From the NCBI GenBank assembly GCA_947184155.2, contig CAMXCT020000256.1, positions 1 to 64,000 of the forward strand: a stretch of 64,000 bases of DNA. Reading direction: 5' to 3'. The stretch comes from Cladocopium goreaui (lineage: Eukaryota; Sar; Dinophyceae; Suessiales; Symbiodiniaceae). The notes under the pieces were generated by a model. That model had not been told where the DNA came from and did not search any database. It saw nothing but the letters and a program-made list of their open reading frames with translations. Each line of letters opens with the position of its first letter. Position 1 is the first letter of the stretch. Of this stretch, positions 1 to 14,000 are shown in pieces. A program made the translations under genes and the position numbers.

Positions 1-3000
1 GTTGAACAACAAACATGATACCATTGAAGCAATGCTGTACTACTTTGATGGGGAAATCTTGTGGTTTTCGCCTTTCCATTTTAGAAGAACAAGTCAAAAC
101 CTGCGCATCAAGACATGAAACCGGACCATTTTGAAGATACCTTTTTCTGTGCATGCAGTATTTTTCCGTTGTAGCCAACTTGAGAAATCTGTCTCGCAGT
201 GTTTCTAGGAAGATTTTGGGTTTTCCAGTTTTGAATTCTAGCAAGATACCATGTCATCATGAAACTATGGTACTGCCATTTCCATCCTCATTTCCATCCT
301 GGAAATGGCAACGATTGCAGGTGCACTTTCCTCTACGGACTGAGTCCAATGAATTGGTTTGAAGAATTGGGTGTTTCTCAGCGGGGCAGCCATTTCACCT
401 TTGCTTTCCCCGTATCAAAATGACCGTTTGAAATATGAATTTCTATGAATTTCCGGGATAAAAATCTGAGAGCCCACCAAGATATATCAAGATATATCAA
501 GATGAATCATAAAACACGACCGCTTTTGTGATGGTCCTCTAAAATGGCGACTCCAACAGTTGCACCCCCATCGTCGCAGGAGGGTTGAGTTGTCTAGTGA
601 TGAGGCCGGCTTGGAACATGGCCATGGATCTTGGGGGAGCTACGAAGCCCATTTACTCCCATGAAATGGTAGAAATGGTAGATGACTGGTTGGTGGTTTC
701 AAACATGGCTGGATTATTTTCCATTTCATATATGGGATACTCATCCCAACTGACTTTCATATTTTTCAAAGGGGTTGAAACCACCAACCAGATGAAAAAT
801 CGTGGGAATGGTGGAAATGTCGGACTTTGTACTGTGTAAAATGGTAGATGAAGATGCTTACAGTTCTGTTAAAGTTACTGATCATCTCTTGAATGGTAAT
901 ATAAATGGTGCCACAGTTTTTTGAAGTGGATTTTGTTTGTCCGTGCTTGGGGAGAACTTTGCACATCGGCTGAGATATCCACTTTTTGCCAAGGTAATGT
1001 GGTTAGAACATGGTAGAAATGGGATACCAAAGACTGTCCTGGTTCCCAAAGGTTCTGTACTGAGATTAATATTAGGCTCAACCGGGTGAATGACCCTGGA
1101 TTGACTTTTCAGGGTTTTTCTCAGCGAAGCCTTTTATGGGTGACTTACGCGGTGACTTGACGCCGTTTATGGGTGGATCGTGGCATCGAAAAAAATCACA
1201 CTGTTTATCTTAATGTCAACCCCGGATGAGACTAAACCATGGTTCATAAATTTGGGGGGTACTCCTCCAATAGTCATAATCTGATACTTAAATGGTTTTA
1301 ATGGTATCCCCCCAATTAAACAGCCGTTTGGGGTTTATTAATCCAGGGTTGACAATACACATTCAAATAACATCCATCAATCACTATGAATATCCCATGT
1401 TGCCAGGGTCAACAGAAGTTTTGAGATGGCTGTCCCCAGATTTGGTAAATCACTATCAACCATAGACTTGCTTGTACATCATGTACATCGTTAAAACCGT
1501 TGATTGCTGGGAAATCATCCATTTATCAATGGGATTTTCAGGATCCTAAATTGGAGGTACCTACCATATATAAGGCCTATTGTTCAGGCCTGTGTAAGGG
1601 AACATCCCCAGAAAATATGGCCTTATATGGTACAGTACCTCCATTTTAGGATTTATGGTTGAAATCTCCCTAATATGTCCCATGAAAATCAGGTTTTCAC
1701 ATCGGTTTCCGATGAATTTCATGGGGCCTGTGATGATCAATGGCTGGGAGAACGAACAATTTTTTTTGGACCGGGCCACATGGGTTGCCGGGGAAAACGT
1801 ACCTGAAAATGTTGGGAAAACATGGGAAAAGCCATGGACTGTTGCCCCAAATTTTCTGGTGTGAAAAGCGTTTTCTCATCAACATTGCAATTGAAATGGA
1901 GTAAATGCACCCCATGTCTGGTCAGTCCCATGATTCATGTGCTAAATCTACATGTTTCATGCATCAAGATGTTAACTCCCCATGTTTGGTGAACAACATG
2001 TTAATTGATGTCCATTGTACATAGGGGTTTCTTCAAATATAGGTACCCCAAACCATTGGTCTTCCCATGTATAATACGCAATAACTTGGATGATTTGGGG
2101 GTACCCCCATGACTTAGGAAACCTCCATATTAGAGGTTGGATATGAAAATAGGAGATCCCAGAAATCCATTGAAACCCCAGAAATAATCCCATGGTTTAT
2201 TCTCATAGTTCCAGAAACAGTTCCCATGGAAATTGCCATCGTTTAGGGTATCATGACTTAGGGGTTTCCTCCATGTTTAACTGCGGAGGCCCAGCAGTCC
2301 TCAGTGCCTTTTGTGGGACGCAGCTCAGATTTGTGGATTTTTTGGGGTACTCCATGGCATCCTATGGTGAAGTTCATCATTTTCCCCAAGGGGAAATTGA
2401 TGCAAATGGCTAGAGTTGGAGATATAATCGGATATACCATGATATAGCCCATTTTCAGACACAGCCATCTATCTCATGGGTAAATTATGATGACCTCACG
2501 TCGTGACCGAACCTTGGAATCATGATGAATGTATAGGTATAGGTATAGGGTAATCATCCCCAAATGGCCTGTAGTTTCAGGTTGGTGACATATGAGAATT
2601 TACCCAGATATATTCAATATGATCCGGAAAAGGGATTCAAATGCATTGGATGGGTCAGTTTAGAATTTGATGAAATATCAGATAATTTAAAATACGATGA
2701 CATTTCAGGTCCACGCTTATTTCAGTGTTCGAATATTGGACCTGGAAATAGATGGGTGTATCAGCAAATGGGGGATTTATCCCCCCCAAAAATGGTCATT
2801 TCAACAAGGAAACTGATGATAGTTGGCATCAAACTTGGGGCCGATTTTCAGACAGGTCTAGATAGTTTTCAACCACATTTGGAATCATTGCTTTATTCAC
2901 AATTATCATAGTTTGTCGACATTTTTTTTTTTGAGCTTGTTCCTGACAATTGTTGAGCCCAAAATTTTCAGGTTTCCAGCTTTTATGAACCGATTGTTTG

Positions 3001-5029
3001 GGGTTGTCAGATACTTCCCGGCCATGCCAGTACCATTGCACCAGGATGGATAATGCTAAAGCTGACCGGATTTGTGGGCACCCCCCAAATCTCCCATCCC
3101 CCAATCCTATGCTTCTACTACATCATGATACATCATGTGAGTGGACAACCAAGCCTCAAATAAAGCATGTCGTTGGCTGACTTGATCTTCGTAGGGATCT
3201 GAGACCCAGGTCTGTTGCTTCCTTGCGATCATCCATGCACCTTGGTTTTTAGACTCCAGATCTGAGTCAAGGTGGCTACACCCGCCACACCAACTTAGAT
3301 ATGGACATTTGAGTCATGGAACATCCACCATGAAAGTCGATCATTTCCATGGGAAACTGTACCCTTTAAGCGTCCAACTACCGTTAGACTGGCGCTTCTG
3401 CAGCGCCAGTCTGTAAGTCTTATTAAAAGGATCATCTAAATGCACAAAAATTCTGCAGGAAGATGACAAGAACCCTGATTTTTTGGAACAACCCTGGAGC
3501 ATGCAAATAGATTCATTATATATATATAATTATATATAGATATGTGTATATGGGAGTTTCTTAAAGTTGGAGATCTCGAAGACCATAGGTTTAAATACTA
3601 AAATCTAAAGGGTACCTTCATTTTAGGAAACCTCCATGTATATCAACTATATATATATACATACAGAGTTAAGTTAAGTATATGTCTAAGATAAATGAAT
3701 GTAAATGAATATTAAAATGATTCTACATGTTCGCTGGTTCATATGAAAGACGGTACTGTCCAGATTTGTGTTGCTACCAATTGTTGGACACAGGGATGGG
3801 AGGTCGTCTATGGAACCCAGGATACGTTGATGATCCCCTTACTCTCGACCTTTCCGATCAACGGAGAAGGTGCCAAAAAAAAAGGGAGCCTTAAAAGGTA
3901 TCTGGGTGGCGATGAAGGATTTCCCCAGTACCCCAATAAAAATGGCTAGTTTAATAGGGAACATGGTGAATTGGAGATATTGTAGGATAAAATGGGAGTT
4001 AACCAACCAATTAGGATTGAACTTGGAATCTAAATGGTGAATGTGTACCACGATGACGCTCCCCGTTGCCTCTCATCTTTGAAAAAAAGCGGACTTTTCA
4101 CCATCAACCAGAAAAATCCTTCGGGTATCAGTTGCAAGCCCTGGCAGATCCAATCCTTCATAAACTCGAGCTCGTGAGCAGCTGCATTTGGCCGCCTGGC
4201 AGCTTCAGCATCCCTTGAATCCATGCGGTTGATGAAATTCTTGTTGAAAGTTGTCGATGAATTTAATGATTTACACTAAAGTTGATTTTTGAGGGCCTCC
4301 AAGTCTTTGACATAGCCACATTCTCATACATTTTCTACATTTCGTCCACGTTCCTTGGTTGCATCATATAATAAAATACCCAATTTGTACATTGGTTCTT
4401 TTTGAGTTGCCTGAAGAACCATGTCACGACAAAGTGTGTCTGGAAGAGGATTCTCTTGCTGGAAATGTCTGGCAATTGCAGGCTTCCAGGGTAAGCAGAA
4501 AATTGCCCGGAAACCAGTTGATTTTTTTGGAAATTCAACAGGAGACCATGGCACGCAATGCTCATCCAAACGTAGCTGGCTGACTGGCACAAGACTATTC
4601 ACCTGGCATGATATATACCATAAAGAAAAGTCGGGATGGATACTACTTTCCTGGTCTGGGAGAGGATTTTGATCACGCATGATGCAAAGAAATCCCAACT
4701 CCATAGATGCCCTTTTCTCATTGGGGTTTGTTAACAGAGGGTGTTTAGCCCCCTCTACAGCCAACAGGTAAATGATAACAACTGTTACAGCTAACCGGCC
4801 CCTTTATTTTTGATTATGTTCATCTACCCTCCAGACACCGGCTCCTTTATTTTTGATTATGTTCATCTACCCTCCAGACTGTAAGCTAATATAGACATGG
4901 AAAATCAATATTCCATGATGAATGAATTTCCAAGTTTTTTGTGTTTGACAGTTTGACAGATGGTATTTTCGACATCACCCAGCATTGCCGGGTCCCTTTC
5001 GACCAGCGCACTTTACGACTTGCTGGCAG
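1..5029. other. No confident gene; upstream of or intron within the channel gene
   Basis: It holds a family B element at 686, partial family C ends near 2090-2130, and a duplicated CCTTTATTTTTGATTATGTT block at 4798-4880. The missing channel S1 and start codon should lie here or upstream of the window, but I could not identify them. Confidence 0.5.
686..791. mobile_element. MITE-like palindromic element, family B
   Basis: The ends are inverted repeats: CTGGTTGGTGGTTTCAAACATG on the left and its complement GAAACCACCAACCAG on the right. The internal sequence CCATTTCATATATGGGATACTCATCCCAACTGAC recurs at other copies. No coding capacity. Confidence 0.6.
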
Positions 5030-5082
5030 GTTTGCAGATGTGCCTCTCACCTTCTTTCGTGGCTTCCTGGATACGCATAAAG
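5030..5082 (+). CDS. Channel exon: S2 segment
   Basis: The acceptor is AG|G and the exon is entered in phase 2. It encodes [24 protein letters not shown] followed by a glycine is the usual end of S2 in KCNH/HCN-like channels. The donor is GC (gcagct), leaving phase 1. The frame stays open upstream to about 4941, so the exon may begin earlier, at an AG near 4948 or 4956. Confidence 0.6.
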
Positions 5083-8000
5083 GCAGCTGGGTAGCGAAAC
5101 GATTTGATTTTGGAGTTCTGTTTATAGATTTGTTTACAGTAATGATGTTTATATATTTGCATATAATTAATTGTGTAGAATATTGTAGATATTCTTAGGG
5201 CTTCAGGGATGTACCTCATATCCTGTAGCATATCCGACGAAACAGTTTCACTTGTAGCAGTGGATCAGCCAGCAAGGCATTGTTGAGCTGCGATTGAAGC
5301 AGATCGCCATTCACTACGTGGCTCGATGGCAAAAAGTGGCCCCGGATAGAACATGATTGGGACGTGCACTTGTTCGGGCCTAATTACAGATGTACAGGCT
5401 TAAGCCAGTAATTTTTGTCGTGGTGGCCAGTCTCATTTTCATGTCCATCTATAGGACATTTTAGGTGGAGGCCATTTTCGAGTGACTCTGGGGATCCTAT
5501 ATCCACTAGTCACCACCGACCTGACCGGTGACCATGGTGCTCCATTTGGATGAACTCATCGCGGTGGGAAAAACCAGGGGTGTCACGAAACGAAGGGGAA
5601 TAGCCAGTTGCTGGCTGATACACATACGTATATATGATAATACATTATAATATACATTAAAATTACAATAGATTATGATACACTATAATACATTATAATA
5701 CATTCCAATGCATTGATTGGTCAAAGAATGTCAGCGACTATGAACAAACACCACCACACCATTGGAAAGGGACTCATCCCAAGCATGGTCATTCAAGTTC
5801 TCGGGTGCCCCCACAGTTGATGACACCCCAGTTGTTGGTGAAGTAAATTCATATTGTTAAATCACCGTACATTGTTGGGTTCATCCCTTAAACAGTATGT
5901 TCTAGATGAATTACTCATCCCCGAGTGAAAGATTGAGCATGGCTTCCCCATAGACAAACCCCCCTCTAAAGAGGGCCCATGGCTGAGGCAAGAGGATGGA
6001 TGTTATCAGATGCACCTTGCTGCAAAATGGGGGCTATTTCTCCATCTTGTTTCCCTCTTTTGGGCAGGTAAACATTGAAATGTTTGCCTGAAATTCGGGT
6101 GAAATAGTCATTGACCCCATTCAGGGTGTTTTTTCTTCAGATTGAAACAGGAAATGAATGGTACCCTCTTTGGTACCCTCTTTCAGAGGCGGGAGTGCCA
6201 CGGCTCCAGCATCACAGTTCAGTGGGGCGAGGCAATCCACGCAGGAACTCAGGAACTGAGTGATTCATCATGATTCATCCATTAGGGCAGCGATGGGTCA
6301 AAATTCAACCATATTCAACACCCCTAAGAAATTGCGATAGAAACATAAGGCAGCTGTTGGGTAAATGAGTTCGAACCACATACCTAAGTTGCAAGTTGCA
6401 ACGGATGATGAATTCCAAGCTACCCCAAACAAATCAAAAGACTATATCAGAGGGTGTGTTTGTGTAAGTCTTAATCCCAAGATCTCCTTGCCATGTTGCT
6501 GCATCCACCCCAGCAGTCCAGCGGGTTGATCATGGTTGATCAGGTCTGCCTATGCATAATCGATGTGGTCTCCTACATGATGGGTGACGTCGAATTGGCG
6601 TCCCTGCCTCTTGGACGGTGACGATGACATACGATGACCACGGGGGTAGGGTTTTGATCGCCCAGAACTGAGATGATTCAACGAGAGAATGGCGATTTTT
6701 GTTCGCAAAGGAACGCTGTAAGAAGTACTGTAGGATAATAGGTGTGTGCGCCATGAATTTGCTTGTTTGGAATATGTGTTGCTCAACTGGAAAAAATCGA
6801 GCAGTTTTTTTTCGAGTTTCTTCGGGACGATTTTTGAGATCCAAATTCCCGGGGGCAAGGAGCTAAGAGTTTCCCAACCACATGATACTTGGAAAAAATG
6901 GGGATTTAGGTATATACATGATTACTATTAATATATAATTTATTTATATATATATACACATATTTGATTATATTTGTTGGGATGAAGTCGGAACAACGTG
7001 ATGCTACGATTTCGAGGCAAATGATGAATTCTCCATGACCGGAGGCAATGAACTTCTTGCGAAGATTTTCGATTTAGTATTTAGATGTTTTCTTGTACAC
7101 CTTCCATTCAATATTCAGACCTTCCAAATCGGATGAGAAAAGGTCCCGAAGGATCCCTCTGTTCTCTTTTAAGCACCAAAAACCCTTCTTTGTAGGGACA
7201 TGCTTAGACATCTGGCAATATACTTTTGTTTTCTTGCACAATTCTATTTGCTTTCCATGGTCATGTTAGCTACTACTGGTTTATAGTTGGTCATGTAGCC
7301 ACAATAGGTGGCAAGTGCCAGCTTCAAGAAAAATGGCAGGGCTCCTGGAAAAATTGGCAGGACAACCTGTCAATTTTTAATGTGTCAGCTGTTAAGATAT
7401 GGCTAGCTTAAGTTAGTATCCTGTGAACTATCTTTAGAATCCTGCAGAATACTGCAACAATGACAGCCCAAAACTTCAAAATAACTCCCTTGAAACCATT
7501 GTTTTTTTATGTTTTAAAAGCGAGTGAACACTTTTAGGCTGAGTAGGGCTAGATTCGCAACTTTCGGCCCTCGAAACTTCTCAACCTTTAGAAGATCACA
7601 ATCTCTGGGCTATCTCTCTCTTGAAAATGGGCTCTCTAACTTTTCAAATGATGTGAAAGAAAAAAGAAGAAACGATATGGTGGCTGCCTAATGGGGGGAA
7701 GCTGGTTGCAGCACAAGTATTGTAGGAAACTGGCAAGTTTTCAGCTGACTAACAGCCAGGAAACCATTTTACTAAGCAGCCCCCTTCAAAGCTGTTCCCT
7801 GGAAAATGCATGGCGCGGAAGCACTGACTCCTAGATCATCTTAGAGTTTACCGCTGTTCAAAGGTACCTGTTGATATCATCCCATGTAGTTTTATTTGTT
7901 TTTTAAAGTCAATGGGTTGACCCCATTCCCAAGCACCAAGTGAATCCAAGTGAAGTGCGCTGATTCTTGAAGCGAGTAGCGACTCAGAACAAAGGGGACC

Positions 8001-11000
8001 TGAACTGAGTGAATATCCCCAACAAGTAAAACCATACTAGTATAGACTATAGACGATTAAAAAAAACAACATTCACAAGTCCCTATGTCTTGGGTTTGGA
8101 GACGTGAGAGCAACAATTATATCGAGTAATAGGACATAATAGGACCTGATCTGTATCATAGCACTCCATAGCTGCCATAGCTCTAATCCCCAACCCCCAA
8201 CCTGAGACCATCACGTTTCATCGCTGGACGTTGCGAGGACCTTGTTGCGGTTCTTCCGAAACCTGCGCATCTTCCGGATTATGAAGATGGCTTCCAGGCC
8301 CCCAAAAACCTGGTACAGACGGATTTTGGATTTTGTAATGCGGGGTCTGATCTGACCTTGGGTTGGCATTTTGTAGAGGCCATCCCCCCTGGATTTCATT
8401 CTTGATCACTTTTGTATCTACAAAATCTCAGCCGTCAACCCCACCACCCCAACTGGAAAGAGGCCAATTTGGTCAGATAATGAGAGGTTTTTCCTTCCCA
8501 TGTTCAATTACTAGAGAGTACGTAAAATATCCCGATCCGATCATCATTTTCCCATATTCTCTCATCAACCAATTGGGAAGCGCTTCTTCAGCTGTTTGAC
8601 TTGTCAATATGGCTTCACATATAAACCGTACCATATTTTACCAGAATCATCATTCAAAAATCCAAGTGTACATCATGATGTTAAAGCCTCAACTATAACT
8701 GCCACAGGTGTTTGTCCGCACGCATCCGGGATGCGCAGGTTGGCGGTGCTGAAGGAGATGATGATGAGCATCGACTCGCGCTTGGACAGCGGCAACAGCG
8801 GGACGTCGGGCTCCATCTTCGTGGCGCCTTGGCGACGCTGAAGCCATGACCATGGAGAATCTATTGGGCGAATCATGGGAAAACAGTTTGGGAGATTTTC
8901 CATGGTCATATTCATGGACATTACATAGGTATATATATATGTATACATATATGTATACGTTACATATATATAATATATGGTGGTGTCCTAAAATGGGGGT
9001 ACCCCTTAATCATCAATTTTTATAGGATGTTCCATTATAAACCATTTTGGGGTACCTTTACCATTATGGGCCATTTCTGAATTTATGGAAACTCCCCATA
9101 TATATGGAACCATATGATTTGTGATTTACTGTTCATGCAGGGTGAACTACAACCTTTTAGTGTACTAATAGATAAATCGGGCGGGAAACATCTTCAGAAA
9201 ACAATATACTGGTAAGGTAGTTAATCAATCCATATATATATATATACACATACATACATACATACATTACATTACATGACATGACATGACACGTCAAGAC
9301 ATGACATGACATGACATGACAATACATGACAATACATGACAATACATACATACATGCATGCATGCATGCATACATGCATACATGCATACATGCATCCATG
9401 CATACATGCATACATGCATACATGTATACATGCATACATGCATACATGCATACATGCATACATGCATACATGCATACATGCATACATGCATACATGCATA
9501 CATACATACATACATACATACATTACATACACAACATACACAACATACATGACATACATAACATACATAACATACATACATACATACATACATACATACA
9601 TACATAACATACATAACATACATAACATACATAACATACATAACATACATAAAATACATAAAATACATAACATACATAACATACATAACATACATAACAT
9701 ACATAACATACACATAACATACATATACATACATAACATACATAACATAACATACATAACATACATAACATACATAACACACATAACACACATAACATAC
9801 ATAACATACATAACATACATAACATACATCACATACATAACATACATAACATACATAACATACATAACATACATAACATACATAACATACATAACACACA
9901 TAACATACATAACATACATAAATACATAACATACATAACATACATAACACACATAACATGCATAACATGCATAACATGCATAACATGCATAACATGCATA
10001 ACATGCATAACATGCATAACATGCATAACATGCATAACATGCATAACATGCATAACATGCATAACATGCATAACATGCATAACATGCATAACATGCATAA
10101 CATGCATAACATACATACATAACATACATAACATATACATATACATACATAACATACACATAACATACATAACATAACATAACATACACATACATACACA
10201 TAACATAACATATAACAACATACAAATACATAACATACATAACATACATAACATACATAACATAAAGCAGCACACCAAAACGTGGTTAGACAGTGGGCTG
10301 ATTGGCAATTGTTTTAACATACATAATATGAACAAAATATGTTAAAAAATGGAAAATAAAAAAATGAAAAAAATGAAAGAAATATTCAAAAAAAAATGAA
10401 AAAAAAAAAATCAAATTCATTTTAAAAAATCTCAAAAAATCTCAAAAAATATCAAAAAATCTCACAAAATCTGAAAATATCGCAAAAAATCTCAAAAAAT
10501 CTCAAAAAATCTCAAAATATCTCAAAATATCTCAAAATGTCTCAAAATGTCTCTAACGTTGTTTTTCAAACGTGGTTTTGCGAGACTGGGTTCTGTATTG
10601 CATATTTTTCTGGACCATAGAAAATCTCAAAAAACCTCAAAATCCCTCAAAATATCTCAAAATATCTCAAATTTGCTGGAAAAAAGAAAAAACAAGAAAA
10701 AAACAAAATAAACTAACGCAACCTTACAACAACTTTGCTGAGGCCAGCGGCAGAATTGCTGCCCAACTGTCAGCTGTTATCATATTTCCTTGTGTTGTCA
10801 AATGTTGAGCTTCTATGATGAAAGGATTTAAAACACATTTGCTTGTCACATGATGTATTGCTATGTATTGCTTGGTAACTACAGGGAGGTCCCAAAGCAA
10901 ATAAATTCAAATAAAGTCAAATAAATTCAGATACAATCAAATGAATGATTGAATGTGGGAAAATTTGTTTTTAATTGAAAAAATATGTTGTAATCTGATG

Positions 11001-14000
11001 CTGGTGGCCAAAAACCTTGTTGTGGGAATCCACTAGCAATCCAACCCACCTTTTGGTTTCAATGATAACATACACAACATACATAACATACGTAACATAC
11101 ATAACATACGTAACATACATAACATACATAACATACATAACATACACAACATACACAACATACACAACATACACAACATACATAACATACATAACATACA
11201 TAACATACATAACATACATTACATACATTACATACATAACATACATAACATACATAAAATACATAAAATACATAACATACATAACATACATAACATACAT
11301 AACATACATAACATACATAACATACATAACATACATAACATACATAACATACATAACATACATAACATACATAACATACATAACATACATAACATACATA
11401 TCATACATAACATACATAACATACACAACATACATAACATACATGACATACATGACATACATGACATACATAACATACATAACATACATAACATACATAC
11501 CATCCATACCATCCTTACATACATACATACATACATAAATAATATATGGAGGCTAACCCCATAACCATCAGAGTATTTTTTTCATGAAAGGTCGGAATCT
11601 GGATCCCGAGCCGAGCCATTTGTCAGCTTCAGAATCCCTGATGATCATGGCACATATGGTTTAAATTTTGGGTCGTTATAATATTTGAAACCTGGTTACC
11701 CTGGTTTAGTATTTGACCTATTCATGAATCAAGGGCTTGTCAAAACCGAATATTTTATGTTTGTTGTCCATGGTTCTTCCATGTTTTCCCTTGTAATCTT
11801 GAAAGTTAATCCCGTTTCATTCGCCCAGGAGACATCTTTGTGACTTGGATAGAGGGATCCAGCCCACCAGCTGATTACCGGAGGTCTCCTCAAATTGGGG
11901 TAGCCCTAAATCATCCAGTCGTCATGGATGACTCATGGATGACCATGACTTAGTCTTGAAATTCATGGTCTTGGTGATCTCTCAGGACTTTTTTTTTGTA
12001 CCCATAATTAAAGGACCGGATAACCCCACAAGGCAACTTCTTCCAATAATGAGCACCAAATGTTGTAGCGGGGACGGGGAAGGAAGGAAAGACAAAGGAC
12101 GAGGTGGCGGAGGATCGAAAAGTAAAACGAAGTTGTGTGTGTGACAATGTGGTGTGTGACGAAGTTGTGTGTGACAAAGATGGTGGGTGACAAAACGAAG
12201 GTGGATGTCGCCAAGTGCCACGCCTGCCACGCAAAACGAAGGTGGATGTCGCCAAGTGCCACGCCTGCCACGCAAAACGAAGGTGGATGTCACCAAGTGC
12301 CACGCCTGCCACGTGAAACGAAAGTAGATGTCTCCAAGTGCCACGCCTGCCACGCAAAGCGCAGGTAGATGACTCCAAGTGCCACGCGTGCCACGTGAAA
12401 CCAAGGTAGATGTCTCCAACTGCCACGCCTGCCACGTGAAACGCAGGTAGATGTCTCCAAGTGCCACGCCTGCCACGTGAAACGAAGGTAGATGTCTCCA
12501 AGTGCCACGCCTGCCAAGCCAAACGCAGGTAGATGTCTCCAAGTGCCACGCCTGCCCCGCCAACACAGGTAGATGTCTCCAAGTACCACGCCTGCCACGC
12601 CAAACGAAGGTAGATGTCTCCAAGTGCCACGCCTGCCACGCAAACGAAAGATGGTGGTATGTGAACGATTGCGTGTGAAAGATGGTGGTTGACAAAGATG
12701 GTGTGTGAAAGATGGCGTGCGAAAGATGGTGGTTGACAAAGATGGTGTGTGAAAGATGGTGGTTGACAAAGATGGTGTGTGAAAGATGGTGTGTGAAAGA
12801 TGGTGGTTGACAAAGATGGTGTGTGAAAGATGGTGTGTGTGAGATGGTGGTTGACAAAGATGGTGTGTGAAAGATGGTGGTTGACGAAGATGGTGTGTGA
12901 AAGATGATGTGTGAAAGATGGTGGTTGTCAAAGATGGTGTGTGAAAGATGGAGTGTGAAAGATGGTGGTTGACAAAGATGGTGTGTGAAAGATGGTGTGT
13001 GTGTGTGAAAGATGGTGGTTGACAAAGATGGTGTGAAAGATGATGTGTGAAAGATGGTGGTTGACAAAGAGGGTATGTGAAAGCTGGTAGTTGACAAAGA
13101 TGAGAGGCGGAGGCGGCGGAGGAGGAGGCGGAGGCGGAGGAGGCGGCGGGATACAGAATCAAAAACAAGAACCCCACACAAAGATGGGGAAAAATGCTGA
13201 TGACTTGCGGATGCTAAACATGGCATCTCTGAGAGATTGTTGAGCTCACGGCCTGCCGGCTGAGATGGAAACTCTCCCAGTAGGTGATCCTGTGCTAGTC
13301 TTCAGAGATGTTTTGAGATCGTCCGGGTCTGGATATATATATATATATAATGTTATATATACATAATTTATGATATATATAATATATATATAAGTATATG
13401 TATATAAGTATATAGATATAAGTATATGTATATAAGTATATGTATATAAGTATATATATATATAAGTATATAGATATAAGTATATATATAAGTATATATA
13501 TATATGATGAACATGAATGGACCTGCAGATGTTGGTTGAGGCATTATTTTCGTGCTGATAGTATAAGCAGTGCCTGATCTTTTGTATTCTGGGAGGATCC
13601 CCAGAGTTAACATCGCCAGCTATCAGGGTCGTGGTGAAGCAAATGGTCGGGCAGCCCATCAACCATCGGGATTCAGTTGGAATTTCGTGGGGATGTCATG
13701 ATATAACCAACCATAACTGTCATCACTGTTTTTTTGTTTGCAAATTATGTATACCCCCAAGATGGCAATTTCAATGCGGAAACTTGTGTTTGACCAGCAG
13801 ATTTAGGGCTACTGTACCCTATTTTCAGACAAGCATTCTGATGGATTGTTCTGACCCATGAGATGGACGGAAAGGAACCAACCAGTCGGGATGAGTTTTA
13901 AACACACCAACCCAACCAGACGTCAACCAATCCCCAATATGCGCAACGTAGAGTACTGCAACCAAGGACCAATTCTAAACACTGCGCAATTGAGTACTGC

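Noticed and set aside
4100-4764. Minus-strand frames, one of 146 codons and one reading NKNFINRMDSRDAEAARRPN
   Set aside because: No family, no convincing splice joint, and nearby minus frames proved to be shadows. I could not find a plus-strand exon here either, so the region stays unresolved.
5044-5311. Minus-strand coding-like peptides ([31 protein letters not shown])
   Set aside because: The plus strand of the same bases reads S2 and the IAIHY segment of the channel in phase.
8217-8840. Minus-strand reading of two coding-like exons ([20 protein letters not shown] and [15 protein letters not shown])
   Set aside because: It is GC3-rich and splice-compatible, but the plus strand gives the S4 arginine pattern and joins S3 and later channel exons in phase.
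9157-10335. Open frames of 300 codons or more in the 9.2-10.3 kb region
   Set aside because: They are pure products of a 9-bp period without stops in several frames on both strands ([12 protein letters not shown] and similar).
11950-13226. Minus-strand frames of 287 to 414 codons
   Set aside because: They follow the 48-bp and GATGGTG minisatellites; all three frames are partly open and repetitive.
13246-13690. Possible exons [20 protein letters not shown] and [20 protein letters not shown]
   Set aside because: Each has plausible splice edges, but neither joins a recognised gene in phase, and the opposite strand is equally open.
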